Counted from the stretch's first letter, positions 43,363-52,889 are shown. The stretch: DNA of 64,000 nt from Mucilaginibacter_A sp050954285 (GCA_050954285.1 JBPBPL010000021.1:25417-89416); one strand, 5' to 3'. Made by a program: numbers and translations. The notes: generated from the sequence alone by a model not told the origin.

Positions 43363-44169
43363 TTATCTTTTGGTGAAATAATAAACAATTGGCATTGCGG
43401 CAAATCCTATTGGAATAATCACAGCAAAAAGCCATATCCCGATTTGATTTACAATGGGTTTATATTTTCGGTGATTCATACCGATCGTTTGCCAGCTGCT
43501 TTGAAAACCATGCAGTAAGTGGAACGACAAAGCAGCCATTGCAATCACATAAAAAACAACATATAGCGGCGAAGCAAAAGAGAAAATTACTTGTGCCTGT
43601 AAATCTTTTGCAACGGTTACTTCCTGCTGGGCATTTACATCTACATATTTGGCATACTCATACTCACCTTCTGGCAGTTGTTTTGCGGAGATTAACTTAC
43701 CTGTTTTTAAATCCGTACGATATTCTTTAAATGGCATTCGCGGGCCTTCGTGATTTTTAAACCACTCGTCTTTGTGATAACTGAACCAGAAATTTCCCAT
43801 ATGGATCACAATAAACAACAACAGGAAAGATCCTAAAATCCCCATGTTTCGGGATGACCAGATACTTGGTGATTTTGGTGCTAGCACGTAATTTACCGGC
43901 CGTGCTTTACGGTTGTTAATCGTTAAAATCAATGCATAAACAGAATGGACAATAATAGAGAGATAAAGCAAATACGATACTACTTTTATCGGCGGAAAAT
44001 GCGTCATAAAATGTGAGTAATCATTAAAAGCCAAACCTCCATCGTCTTTAAACAACTGAAAATTACCACTTAAATGCACAATTAAAAAAAGGCTTAAAAA
44101 CAAACCGGTTAAAGCCATGATGAGTTTTTTTCCTATCGAAGAAGAAAGAGTATGTGTAGAACCACTCAT
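43363..44169 (-). CDS. sdhC: Succinate dehydrogenase cytochrome b subunit
   Basis: 268 aa with five membrane helices. Heme-ligand candidates: LFLIVHLSGNFQLF, YLSIIVHSVYALIL, LLFIVIHMGNFWF and LSFHLLHGFQSSWQTIG. This is the single-polypeptide anchor typical of type-B SdhC that also stands in for SdhD. A charged loop of about 70 residues separates helices 3 and 4. First gene of the operon. Confidence 0.92.
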   Translation of the reverse strand: MSGSTHTLSSSIGKKLIMALTGLFLSLFLIVHLSGNFQLFKDDGGLAFNDYSHFMTHFPPIKVVSYLLYLSIIVHSVYALILTINNRKARPVNYVLAPKSPSIWSSRNMGILGSFLLLFIVIHMGNFWFSYHKDEWFKNHEGPRMPFKEYRTDLKTGKLISAKQLPEGEYEYAKYVDVNAQQEVTVAKDLQAQVIFSFASPLYVVFYVIAMAALSFHLLHGFQSSWQTIGMNHRKYKPIVNQIGIWLFAVIIPIGFAAMPIVYYFTKR

Positions 44170-44209
44170 TGATTAATAGATTTTAGGATTATTATTATGC
44201 AAAAGTATT

Positions 44210-44240
44210 TATTAATACTGAAAAGATGCCCAAGCATCAA
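44210..44240 (-). promoter_or_regulatory. Promoter of the sdh operon (TTG-N20-TACTTTTG)
   Basis: On the minus strand TACTTTTG (44217-44210) matches TAnnTTTG, with TTG 20 bp upstream (44240-44238). Transcription would start about 30 bp before the sdhC ATG. Confidence 0.55.
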
Positions 44241-44307
44241 GCCAATATCCGGCACATTGTTTATTTAGAAACAATCTAAATTTTTTATAAAATTTAGGGT
44301 TAAAAGC

Positions 44308-44970
44308 TTAAAAAGCAATTACTTTATCGTTCAAAATGCCAAAAACACGATCGGTTTCCTGGTGATGGATGGCAACACGGCCGGTAAAATGCCCGAAAGA
44401 CGGCAAAATGGCTTGGAAAGCGCCAAAAGAAAAACAGGAAAGTGTAACTGCATCGCGCCCTTTACCGCGCAAATGCACGCCCGGATGGATGTGCCCGCAT
44501 AGTGTATATGCTTTATGTTTTTCTATTTCTTCGGATTTTAATGGATGATGGGCAAGGCGAAAAGGCCCAATCAGCATTTCTTCCTGCACTGCAATATCCA
44601 GGTTTATAAAGTTTGTTTCTTCAATAATATCGTGGTTTCCTTTAATTAAGACCATGCTTCTTTTAGCATACTTTTTTCTCCATAAAGCAAAGTCGTGCCA
44701 ATCGCTGTTTTTATCGCTGTGAAACAAATCACCCAAAAAAATTAAGGTTTCAGGCTGATGTTTGTCAATTAAAGCAGAAAGCACTTCCAGATCTTTTAGA
44801 GCCAGTTTGGCCGGAATGGCGATGCCGGCTTTCCTGAAATGAGCGGTTTTGCCCAGATGCACATCTGCCAGAATCAGCGTGTTTTGTTCTTTCCAGAAAA
44901 TGGCTTTTTGAGGTAATAAAAGAAGTGTTTGTTGTTTAAAATTAAATTCGATCCCACAAGTCATCGGCAC
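44308..44970 (-). CDS. pdeM: Ligase-associated metallophosphoesterase PdeM
   Basis: 220 aa calcineurin-like phosphoesterase: LILADVHLGKTAHFRKAG (DxH), LIFLGDLFHSDKN (GD), MVLIKGNHD (GNHD), LAHHPL, LCGHIHPGVHLRGKGRD (GHxH). The DVHLGKT variant and length match PdeM, the endonuclease-like protein of the LigD/Lhr-associated DNA damage cluster. The usual partners (DNA ligase, Lhr helicase, exonuclease) are not adjacent here. Two word copies inside (44654, 44925). Confidence 0.88.
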   Translation of the reverse strand: MPMTCGIEFNFKQQTLLLLPQKAIFWKEQNTLILADVHLGKTAHFRKAGIAIPAKLALKDLEVLSALIDKHQPETLIFLGDLFHSDKNSDWHDFALWRKKYAKRSMVLIKGNHDIIEETNFINLDIAVQEEMLIGPFRLAHHPLKSEEIEKHKAYTLCGHIHPGVHLRGKGRDAVTLSCFSFGAFQAILPSFGHFTGRVAIHHQETDRVFGILNDKVIAF

Positions 44971-44989
44971 AAAAATAACTATAAAACAA

Positions 44990-45019
44990 AAAAACCTGCA
45001 AGAATTACTTGCAGGTTTA
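44990..45019 (-). terminator. Terminator of the htrA gene
   Basis: AAACCTGCAAG / CTTGCAGGTTT stem, five-base loop, with a run of A/T after it on the minus strand. Confidence 0.85.
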
Positions 45020-45021
45020 TA

Positions 45022-45035
45022 ATGCTTCTTTTAAC
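45022..45035 (-). repeat. Interspersed word, copy ATGCTTCTTTTAAC
   Basis: Lies between the htrA stop codon and its terminator, so it is part of the htrA 3' UTR; flank ACTAAAATTTAG. Confidence 0.85.
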
Positions 45036-45043
45036 ACTAAAAT

Positions 45044-46591
45044 TTAGTTGGCCATCTGGTAACCGTTATTAAACCGGCTTCCATCGGGACGAATACCTGA
45101 AATAAACAAAGAACCACCTTTAATGTCGGACAATGCTTTGTCGATATCGGCCGGAGAATTTACAGGCACTTTATTGATGCTGGTAATTACTGATCCGTTT
45201 TCAATTTCCAATTGGTCAAACATTCTGCCCTGGTGAACCTGCGTTACCAACACACCACTGGTCATGTGATATTTTTGTTTTTGCGCACTGCTCAGCGGAG
45301 CAAAACTTGCACCTAATTTATTATAAACTTCTTCTGCGGATTTTGTTCTGGTAGTTACCAAAGCACTACTGTTATCAGCTTTTAGAGCCACCGAAAACGT
45401 TTGCTCTTTTCCATCACGCAAAACAGTCAGGCTAATTTTGTCGCCAGGCTGTAAACGGGCAACTTTTTCCTGCAGATCAGAAGATTCGTAAACGGTAATG
45501 CCATCAACTTTAGTGATGATGTCATCTTTTCGGATACCTGCCTGCTGTGCACCACCACCTTGAACCAACTCGTTTACCAATAAGCCATTGGTTGTTTTGA
45601 TACCTTTTTCTTGTGCAATATCCGGGTTCAGTTCTACAAATTGCACACCTACATAACCCCGTTTTACTTTACCAAAATGCTCAATATCATTCAATACTTT
45701 TTTGGCCAGGTTAATTGGTATAGCAAAACCATAACCTTCATAAGAGCCTGTGTGAGAAAGGATTGCGGAGTTTATACCAATCAGTTCTCCTTTGGTATTT
45801 ACCAAAGCACCGCCGCTATTTCCTGGATTGATTACAGCATCAGTTTGGATAAATGACTCGATTCCTTTATTTAAAGCTGGACCGGAAGATTGTGTACGAT
45901 CAGCAAACGGATTTCCTTGTTCCTGATCGTCTTCATGACCAATAATTCCAACATTTCTTCCCTTTGCACTCACAATACCTGCAGTTACGGTAGAAGTTAA
46001 ATTAAATGGATTGCCAACAGCCAAAACCCATTCGCCAACTTTAGCATCATCAGAATTACCAAATTTTACAACTGGCAAATTTGTTGCGCTGATTTTGATT
46101 AGTGCCAAATCTGTATTTGGATCGGTGCCAATTACTTTTGCACTAAACTGACGGTGATCATTGGTTGTGATTTCAATTTTATCCGCTTTTTCTACCACGT
46201 GGTTATTGGTTACAATATAGCCATCTGTAGAAATAATTACGCCTGAACCAGAAGCACGCTGCGGCGTATTTGATTGCTGTCTGCGTCTGCCCATACCAAA
46301 CATATCACCAAACATCTGTTCCATTTGATCTTGGCCACCGCCACCTGGCGAAGCTGCATAAGTTGTACGGATGTAAACTACAGCTGGTGTAACGGCAGCG
46401 GCCGCCTGCGTAAAATCAACGGTGCCTGCAGACGACATCAGCGGCGCGATATGGTTACTTGCGAAATAAACGTTTTGCCGGTCTTCAAATGTAGAAGCAT
46501 CTGTGTTTTTTGTTTCAACTACTTTGTAGGCACCTACGGCAATTGCGCCTCCCAAAATAGCTGTCATTAATGATAAACCTATCCTTTTCAT
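45044..46591 (-). CDS. htrA: Do/DegP family serine endopeptidase
   Basis: 515 aa. N-terminal membrane segment or signal, then a trypsin-like domain with the triad His (VTNNHVVEKAD), Asp (NTDLALIKI) and Ser (NPGNSGGALVNTKG). Two PDZ domains follow (about 310-400, GYVGVQFVELNPDIAQEKG; and about 425-510, GVLVTQVHQGRMFDQLEIENG). Periplasmic protease-chaperone that degrades misfolded envelope proteins. Three short glycine-rich and Q-rich loops lie before the triad (MGRRRQQSN). Confidence 0.95.
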   Translation of the reverse strand: MKRIGLSLMTAILGGAIAVGAYKVVETKNTDASTFEDRQNVYFASNHIAPLMSSAGTVDFTQAAAAVTPAVVYIRTTYAASPGGGGQDQMEQMFGDMFGMGRRRQQSNTPQRASGSGVIISTDGYIVTNNHVVEKADKIEITTNDHRQFSAKVIGTDPNTDLALIKISATNLPVVKFGNSDDAKVGEWVLAVGNPFNLTSTVTAGIVSAKGRNVGIIGHEDDQEQGNPFADRTQSSGPALNKGIESFIQTDAVINPGNSGGALVNTKGELIGINSAILSHTGSYEGYGFAIPINLAKKVLNDIEHFGKVKRGYVGVQFVELNPDIAQEKGIKTTNGLLVNELVQGGGAQQAGIRKDDIITKVDGITVYESSDLQEKVARLQPGDKISLTVLRDGKEQTFSVALKADNSSALVTTRTKSAEEVYNKLGASFAPLSSAQKQKYHMTSGVLVTQVHQGRMFDQLEIENGSVITSINKVPVNSPADIDKALSDIKGGSLFISGIRPDGSRFNNGYQMAN

Positions 46592-46625
46592 ATTTAATTT
46601 TGCTCTTGTTTTGATAATCTGTATT

Positions 46626-46633
46626 CAAATTTA
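46626..46633 (-). promoter_or_regulatory. Promoter -7 element (TAAATTTG) for htrA
   Basis: Minus-strand match to TAnnTTTG, about 35 bp before the htrA ATG; TTG occurs 21 bp upstream. Confidence 0.5.
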
Positions 46634-46781
46634 ATGCCTTATTGACTTTAAAATCAACCTATAGTAAACTAAAACAGTGTTAAAAAATGTTAAAGTATTA
46701 AAACGCCTTTAATTGTTGCAACAGGCTTTGTTTTAGAACTAAAGAACTTCAATTTTGTGCTAATTAAAATTATCTACAAAC

Positions 46782-47567
46782 GTGAAGCAAGTTTTCTACA
46801 AATACCAGGGTGCCGGAAATGATTTTATACTGATAGACAACCGTTTACAACAATTTAATCACCATCAACCAGAACTGATTGCCCGAATTTGCGACCGCCG
46901 TTTTGGAATTGGAGGTGATGGCATCATGTTTTTGCAGCTAAAAGAAGCATTCGATTTTGAAATGGTTTATTACAATTCGGATGGCCAGCCAAGCAGCATG
47001 TGCGGCAACGGCGGCCGTTGTATTGTCGCTTTTGCCAGGTTTTTAAAATTAATCGAACAAGAAACTAACTTTTTGGCAGTTGATGGCCCGCATTATGCCA
47101 AAATTTCCGAATCTGGAGATTGGGTGAGTTTGCAGATGATCGATGTAGATCAAATTAACAGAGATGGAGAAGCTTTCGTGCTGAATACTGGCTCGCCGCA
47201 TTATGTACAGCTGGTGCAAAATCTGGAACATAAAAACGTGTATCAGGATGGTTTTGCCATCCGCAACAATGCGGTTTATCAGCAGGATGGTATCAATATT
47301 AATTTTGTTGAGCCTTTAAACGATGGCTATTTCGTACGGACTTTTGAGCGCGGCGTAGAAGACGAAACTTATGCCTGTGGCACTGGTGTAACGGCAGTTG
47401 CCCTGGCAATGGCCAAACATCAGCATAAAAACGGCGCTGTTTCTACCCCTATAAAAGTTTTAGGCGGAAATTTGAATGTAAATTTTAATTACAACGGTAC
47501 TTCTTTTACCAGTATTTTTTTGGAAGGACCGGCGGTACAGGTTTTTGCAGGAGAAATAACGATTTAA
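46782..47567 (+). CDS. dapF: Diaminopimelate epimerase
   Basis: 261 aa, GTG start at 46782 chosen because MKQVFYKYQGAGNDFILIDN is the family N-terminus. Catalytic cysteines in SSMCGNGGRCIVAF and YACGTGVTAVALAM; RCDRRFGIGGDG-type motif present as ICDRRFGIGGDG. It interconverts LL- and meso-diaminopimelate for lysine and peptidoglycan. Stand-alone; two word copies inside (46937, 47497). Confidence 0.95.
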   Translation: MKQVFYKYQGAGNDFILIDNRLQQFNHHQPELIARICDRRFGIGGDGIMFLQLKEAFDFEMVYYNSDGQPSSMCGNGGRCIVAFARFLKLIEQETNFLAVDGPHYAKISESGDWVSLQMIDVDQINRDGEAFVLNTGSPHYVQLVQNLEHKNVYQDGFAIRNNAVYQQDGININFVEPLNDGYFVRTFERGVEDETYACGTGVTAVALAMAKHQHKNGAVSTPIKVLGGNLNVNFNYNGTSFTSIFLEGPAVQVFAGEITI

Positions 47568-47584
47568 TTTTTTAAAAACACTTA

Positions 47585-47598
47585 ATACTTCTTTTATC
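47585..47598 (-). repeat. Interspersed word, copy ATACTTCTTTTATC
   Basis: Intergenic, 18 bp after the dapF stop; 3' flank GGCATAAATTC is a good example of the extended form. Confidence 0.85.
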
Positions 47599-47644
47599 GG
47601 CATAAATTCTGCAAAAAGAATTTTTCTTTTAAGCTAATTCTGCC

Positions 47645-47652
47645 TACGTTTG
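47645..47652 (+). promoter_or_regulatory. Promoter -7 element (TACGTTTG) for the SNF2 helicase gene
   Basis: Exact TAnnTTTG, 48 bp upstream of the ATG at 47700. T-rich -33 region, no clear TTTG. Confidence 0.5.
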
Positions 47653-47699
47653 AAACTTTGCCTGATCGTAAAAGCGATTGACCAGCTATTTTACCGACC

Positions 47700-50591
47700 A
47701 TGTTGAGAGTTGACAGCAGTAAACCTTGTAAAATTATTTATGCCATTTGCAAGCATGAATATTTTTCGTATTTAATTGAGCCGCACGTTGTTCAACTTAA
47801 TCCTAACGGCGAATATTCGCTTACGCATCAACGGTTATTTACCAATACTGCCGAAGAATTTGCAGATTGTTTGGATGATACCGACCGCAGATTGATCAAG
47901 ATTTTGCAGGAAACCGAGCAAAGCCATATCATCGTTAAATATTATAAAAAACCAATCCGGCCAACAGAGTTTTTCTCCAAAATCTATACAGAGGATTTGT
48001 ATGAAACCATCCGCCCGAAAATAGAAAAAAAGCTGGCCGAGGCACTTGCTTTGCTGCCCGGAAAAGAGCTTTGCGTGATGAGCCGCGAAGGTTATCCTGC
48101 AGAACGCATAGTAAAATTTGCAGAAGAAGCGGCTACAGTTTTATTTCATTTCCGTAGAAACGAAACCGAAACGCGCTATTATCCAACTATTAAATATCAA
48201 GGCCAGCGCATAGAATTTATGTACAAAGGCGCAGAAATTATCTGTAACCAGCCGGCGTATTTGCTTTTGGAGGATGTACTTTATTATTTTGAAAAGGATA
48301 TCGAAGGCAAAAAACTGTCACCGTTTTTAGAGCGGCGATACATTTCGATTCCAAAATCTTCCGAAAAAACGTATTACGAAAAATTTGTTGCGCCACTGAT
48401 TGAAAAATATCCGGTTTATGCACAAGGTTTTGAAATTATTAGCGAACGTTTTAATGCCGAACCAATTTTAAAACCGGTTTATGCAGAAGGCGGCGTTTCG
48501 CAAATCCAGCTTTTGTTCCGATACGGGCAAGCGGTTTTTCCTTATGATGATGGTAGGCAGGTTTCGGTCCGTATTGAAAACAACAACGATCAATACTGTT
48601 TTTACCGCATTAAAAGAAGCATTGCCTGGGAGAAAAAGAAGTTTTCAGAACTGGAAAATTTAGGGCTAAAAACAGTATCAGGCCTTTTTCAAAATCTGGA
48701 AGTAGCGCAGTTGGAAGATGAAGAAGATACTTCGCTTTCGGTTTTTAACTGGTTAAACGAACATCACGATTTGCTGCTATCAAGCGGTTTTGAGATTGAG
48801 CAGCCAGATGGCGATAAACGTTTTTTTTACGCCAGTCCGAAAATAAATTTAGAGATCCGCGAAGGCAATGACTGGTTTGATATTTATGCCATCGTTTATT
48901 TTGGGAATTATCAAATTCCGTTTATCGAACTGAAACAGCATATTTTGAACCGGCGGCGAGAATTTGTTTTGCCTTCCGGTGAGATTGCTGTGATTCCCGA
49001 AAAGTGGTTTTCGCAATATGGCAACCTGCTTTATTTTAGTAATCATACCGATAAACTGCAGTTAAAAAAGCATCATATCGGATTGATTAATGAGCTGGCT
49101 ACGAGTGATTATGCAGAAGTAACCATGAGCCGGAAATTGCAGCAACTAAATAATTTTGAAAGTTTGGAAGAAATTCCTCTGCCGCAGCATTTTAACGGCG
49201 AATTGCGTTCTTACCAAAAAGCAGGTTACGATTGGTTTCACTTCCTCAAAAAATACCATTTTGGTGGCTGCCTGGCAGATGATATGGGTTTGGGCAAAAC
49301 CATACAAACGCTTGCTCTGTTGCAAAAAACAAAGGAAGACCAGCCAACTTTTGGTAAAGCAACTTCACTCATCATTATGCCAACTTCACTGGTGCATAAC
49401 TGGATTAATGAGGCCAAAAAATTTGCTCCGGAAATTCAGATTTTAGTGCATACCGGTAGTTTCCGACAGCGGGATATCAGTATTTTCAGCAATTATGATT
49501 TGGTCATCACCACCTATGGCATCACGCGAATTGATGTTGCTTTGTTAAAGGATTTCTTTTTTGAATATATCATTTTAGATGAAAGCCAGAATATCAAAAA
49601 TGCTTCGTCTAAATCTTTTCAGGCGGTAACAGAATTAAAGTCGCGTTTTAAATTGATTTTGAGTGGTACGCCGGTAGAAAATTCGGTTAACGATTTGTGG
49701 ACGCAAATGTCTTTTATAAATCCCGGATTACTGGGCAACCAAGCTTATTTTCAGAATAATTTTGTTATCCCAATTGAGAAAAAAAAGGACGAAGACAAGG
49801 CACAACGTTTACAAGTGCTGATCAAGCCGTTTATTTTAAGACGAACGAAAGAACAGGTAGCTACAGAACTTCCATCTAAAACTGAAAATTTGTTTTACTC
49901 TGAAATGTCGGAAGAACAAGCTGATGAATATGAGAAAGTAAAATCAGAATATCGGAATGCACTTTTAAAAAGCATTGAAGAAGGCACATTTGCACAAGCC
50001 AAACTGCATGTTTTGCAAGGCTTAATCAAGCTAAGACAAATTGCCAATCATCCTCGGTTGGTAAATGAAGATTATGAAGGAAGCTCGGGCAAGTTTGACG
50101 ATGTTTGGCATATGCTAATGAATGCTTTGGAAGGCGGCCACAAAGTGCTGGTATTCTCGCAGTTTGTACGCCAGCTTACTATTTTTAGGCAAGAGCTGGA
50201 CCGACATGAAATTGCGTATACTTACCTCGATGGCAAAACTAAAAACCGGGAAGAAATTATCCAAAAATTTCAGAATAATGAAGATTTGCGCATCTTTTTA
50301 ATTTCTATTAAAGCTGGTGGTGTCGGATTGAATTTAACGGAAGCCGACTATGTTTTTATTTTAGATCCATGGTGGAACCCAGCAGTGGAACAACAAGCTA
50401 TTGACCGAACACATCGCATTGGTCAAACAAAAAAAGTGATTATTTATAAGTTCATCACCAAAAACACGATTGAAGAAAAGATACTTCTTTTACAGCAGCA
50501 AAAACAGCATGTGGCAAATGCTTTGATTACTACAGAAAGCAACTTCATTAAATCCCTGACACCAGAAGATATCAGGGATTTACTGATGTAA
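47700..50591 (+). CDS. SNF2-family DNA-dependent ATPase
   Basis: 963 aa. The N-terminal half (about 1-490) is a non-catalytic region of the kind found in bacterial SNF2 proteins. The helicase core follows: I GGCLADDMGLGKTIQTLALL, Ia IIMPTSLVHNW, II YIILDESQNIKN, III ILSGTPVENSVNDLWTQ, IV VLVFSQFVRQL, V SIKAGGVGLNLTEADYVFILDPWWNP, VI QAIDRTHRIGQTKKV. SNF2 ATPases translocate on duplex DNA; the bacterial targets are unknown (RapA-like functions are one possibility). It contains five interspersed-word copies, three of them within 90 bp. Confidence 0.9.
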   Translation: MLRVDSSKPCKIIYAICKHEYFSYLIEPHVVQLNPNGEYSLTHQRLFTNTAEEFADCLDDTDRRLIKILQETEQSHIIVKYYKKPIRPTEFFSKIYTEDLYETIRPKIEKKLAEALALLPGKELCVMSREGYPAERIVKFAEEAATVLFHFRRNETETRYYPTIKYQGQRIEFMYKGAEIICNQPAYLLLEDVLYYFEKDIEGKKLSPFLERRYISIPKSSEKTYYEKFVAPLIEKYPVYAQGFEIISERFNAEPILKPVYAEGGVSQIQLLFRYGQAVFPYDDGRQVSVRIENNNDQYCFYRIKRSIAWEKKKFSELENLGLKTVSGLFQNLEVAQLEDEEDTSLSVFNWLNEHHDLLLSSGFEIEQPDGDKRFFYASPKINLEIREGNDWFDIYAIVYFGNYQIPFIELKQHILNRRREFVLPSGEIAVIPEKWFSQYGNLLYFSNHTDKLQLKKHHIGLINELATSDYAEVTMSRKLQQLNNFESLEEIPLPQHFNGELRSYQKAGYDWFHFLKKYHFGGCLADDMGLGKTIQTLALLQKTKEDQPTFGKATSLIIMPTSLVHNWINEAKKFAPEIQILVHTGSFRQRDISIFSNYDLVITTYGITRIDVALLKDFFFEYIILDESQNIKNASSKSFQAVTELKSRFKLILSGTPVENSVNDLWTQMSFINPGLLGNQAYFQNNFVIPIEKKKDEDKAQRLQVLIKPFILRRTKEQVATELPSKTENLFYSEMSEEQADEYEKVKSEYRNALLKSIEEGTFAQAKLHVLQGLIKLRQIANHPRLVNEDYEGSSGKFDDVWHMLMNALEGGHKVLVFSQFVRQLTIFRQELDRHEIAYTYLDGKTKNREEIIQKFQNNEDLRIFLISIKAGGVGLNLTEADYVFILDPWWNPAVEQQAIDRTHRIGQTKKVIIYKFITKNTIEEKILLLQQQKQHVANALITTESNFIKSLTPEDIRDLLM

Positions 50592-50592
50592 C

Positions 50593-51336
50593 TTATTCTG
50601 ATTTTTTTGCGTTAGCATTTTTAATAGAATCCTGACGTTTCTTGGCTGCTTTTTTCTTTTTGTTAAAAAACCCTTTTAATAGAAAATTATGTTGTACTGC
50701 TTCCATATTCTGGCTGAAACCCTCGGTGCCTTTTTTTACAGATTTAAGTGTGGTATTGGCCTGCCTTACTGTTCCTTCCAAATCATTAGCCAATTTATCG
50801 CTTGATAATAATTTGCCAATGCTTCCTTTACCATGGTTTATTTTATAAACAATTTGGGTGAGGTTGGTCATCAATACTTCTGCATTATCAGCAACTTTGG
50901 TTACCCGGCCTATTATTTTATCTACATCAATGGGGTTGATGGTATTAACTTTATCACCATTTTCTAATTCACCGGTAGTTTGTACTCCTGCATTGATCAC
51001 AACCAGTTTATCACCCATTAACCCATCGCTGCCGATAGATGCTTTTACATCTTTTTTCAAGAATTTTTGTACGTCTTTATTCAAGGTTAAATCAACGCGA
51101 ACAGACGTATCGGATACAATCCTGATGTTTTGGATTACGCCGATATTAATACCCGCAAACCGCACATTATTGCCGACCTGTAAACCATTTACATTTTTAA
51201 ATACACCGTAAACATTGAATGTTGTATTGAAAAGGCTTTTTGATTTTCCGATAAAGAATATGGCCATCACCAATACCATTATTCCTGCTAATGTGAATAT
51301 TCCTAATTTTAATTTTTGTCCGCTATCTGTTTTCAT
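50593..51336 (-). CDS. mlaD: MlaD/MCE family lipid-transport protein
   Basis: 247 aa. One N-terminal membrane helix (LGIFTLAGIMVLVMAIFFIGKS), then the MCE domain (FNVYGVFKNVNGLQVGNNVRFAGINIGVIQNIRI...GLMGDKLVVIN). A helical tail ends in a very basic stretch (KKKKAAKKRQD). It forms the periplasmic hexamer that guides phospholipids for the MlaFE ABC transporter. Third gene of mlaE-mlaF-mlaD, 4 bp after mlaF. Its stop is 1 bp from that of the convergent SNF2 gene. Confidence 0.88.
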   Translation of the reverse strand: MKTDSGQKLKLGIFTLAGIMVLVMAIFFIGKSKSLFNTTFNVYGVFKNVNGLQVGNNVRFAGINIGVIQNIRIVSDTSVRVDLTLNKDVQKFLKKDVKASIGSDGLMGDKLVVINAGVQTTGELENGDKVNTINPIDVDKIIGRVTKVADNAEVLMTNLTQIVYKINHGKGSIGKLLSSDKLANDLEGTVRQANTTLKSVKKGTEGFSQNMEAVQHNFLLKGFFNKKKKAAKKRQDSIKNANAKKSE

Positions 51337-51340
51337 GTTT

Positions 51341-52111
51341 TTATTTAAAAAAAGATCTTACCAATTCATTATCTGATTTTTCAAGCTCTTCATATTTACC
51401 TTCTGCTATATATTCGCCGTCATTCATTACCACAACCCTGTCAGACGTGATGTGCGCACAAGGCATATCGTGTGTAATGATAATGGATGAAGTTTTGTAT
51501 TTTTTCTGCATTTCCAGAATTAACTCGCTTATTTCTCTGGAAGTGATTGGGTCGAGGCCGGTTGTAGGCTCGTCATAAAGCATAATTTCGGGCTTCATGA
51601 TCAATGTTCTGGCCAAGCCAATTCGTTTGCGCATACCTCCGGAAAGATCTGATGGCATTTTGTCGATTGCATCTTTCAATCCAACGCTTTCCAGCACTTC
51701 TTCTACCCTGGAATCGATTTCTGTTTGATCCTTCAACTTTAAAACTCTTGTTAAAGGGAATTCTAAATTTTCACGAACAGTCATGGAATCATACAAAGCA
51801 GAATTTTGAAATAGAAATCCGATTCTTGTACGTAATTGCTTTAATTCTTCTTCGCCTAAATCAGAAACTTCCTCATTAAAAACTTTTACTGTGCCTTCAT
51901 CTTTTTTCAACAAGCCAACAATACATTTTATAGTTACCGATTTTCCCTGACCGGATTTTCCTAATACAACCAAGTTCTCGCCTCTTTTTAAATCAAGGTT
52001 GATGTTCTTTAAAACCTCAAAACCGCTAAATGCTTTTTTTAACCCCCTAATTTCTACAACATTTTCACCGGAAATTGCTGTACTTTCTGGCTGCGTATTT
52101 ACAGTTTCCAT
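51341..52111 (-). CDS. mlaF: MlaF-type ABC transporter ATP-binding protein
   Basis: 256 aa. Walker A LGKSGQGKSVTIK, Q-loop FLFQNSALYDSMTVREN, signature LSGGMRKRIGLARTL, Walker B IMLYDEPTTGLDPI and H-loop ITHDM. SGGMRKR is typical of the Mla/Mce-associated ATPases. It begins 1 bp after mlaE. Confidence 0.92.
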   Translation of the reverse strand: METVNTQPESTAISGENVVEIRGLKKAFSGFEVLKNINLDLKRGENLVVLGKSGQGKSVTIKCIVGLLKKDEGTVKVFNEEVSDLGEEELKQLRTRIGFLFQNSALYDSMTVRENLEFPLTRVLKLKDQTEIDSRVEEVLESVGLKDAIDKMPSDLSGGMRKRIGLARTLIMKPEIMLYDEPTTGLDPITSREISELILEMQKKYKTSSIIITHDMPCAHITSDRVVVMNDGEYIAEGKYEELEKSDNELVRSFFK

Positions 52112-52112
52112 A

Positions 52113-52889
52113 TTAATGATAAGCTAATAAATTGGTTAACTGTACGGCAATTGCATCGATTACAAAAATCCACAAAGAAGAAGTTACCACAGCAGAATTG
52201 GCAGCCATCCCAACACTTTCCGTTCCTTTATTTGAGTTGATGCCTTTGTAACAGCCAATAAAACCGATGGCCAATCCGAAAAATATAGTTTTGATTGTGG
52301 CTGGGAAAATATCGCTAAAGCCCAAAACAGCAATTGATTTTGTAAAATACAAGTAGAAACTTACTTTGCCATCAATATTAACAGCCAAGTAACCACCAAC
52401 TAAAGCAACTGCATCTGAAATAAAAGTCAGGATCGGAACCATAATTGTGGTTGCCAAAACGCGCGTAACCACCAAATACTGCATTGGGTTTGCGCCGGAT
52501 ACTTCCATCGCATCAATTTGTTCGGTTACATTCATGCTTCCCAATTCTGCACCAATACTTGATGCAACCCTTCCAGCACAGATAATTGCCGTAATTACCG
52601 GTCCAATTTCACGGATAATAGATAAGGAAACCATGCCCGGAAGCCAGCTTTCGGCACCAAATTCTGCCAGTGTTGGCCGGGATTGCAGCGTTAAAACCAA
52701 ACCCATAATAAAACCGGTTATAGCTACAAGGGTTAAAGATTTATAGCCGATTTCGTAACACTGACGAATAAATTCAGACCACTCAAATCCGGATTTAAAG
52801 ATATTCTTAAAAAAGCGTCCTAAAAACAGTATCTGCGATCCTGCCTCCTCCAGAGTTCTTTTCCAAGCAGGTAATGCCTGTTCAGCCAT
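52113..52889 (-). CDS. mlaE: MlaE-type ABC transporter permease
   Basis: 258 aa. MlaE/YrbE pattern: YEIGYKSLTLVAITGFIMGLVLTLQ, LSIIREIGPVITAIICAGRVASSIGAELGSMNVTEQIDAMEVSGANPMQYLVVTRVLAT, and a C-terminal GCYKGINSNKGTESVGMAANSAVVTSSLWIFVIDAI. Five to six membrane helices. It carries phospholipids between inner and outer membrane with MlaF and MlaD. An interspersed variant (52819) lies near the start. Confidence 0.92.
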   Translation of the reverse strand: MAEQALPAWKRTLEEAGSQILFLGRFFKNIFKSGFEWSEFIRQCYEIGYKSLTLVAITGFIMGLVLTLQSRPTLAEFGAESWLPGMVSLSIIREIGPVITAIICAGRVASSIGAELGSMNVTEQIDAMEVSGANPMQYLVVTRVLATTIMVPILTFISDAVALVGGYLAVNIDGKVSFYLYFTKSIAVLGFSDIFPATIKTIFFGLAIGFIGCYKGINSNKGTESVGMAANSAVVTSSLWIFVIDAIAVQLTNLLAYH

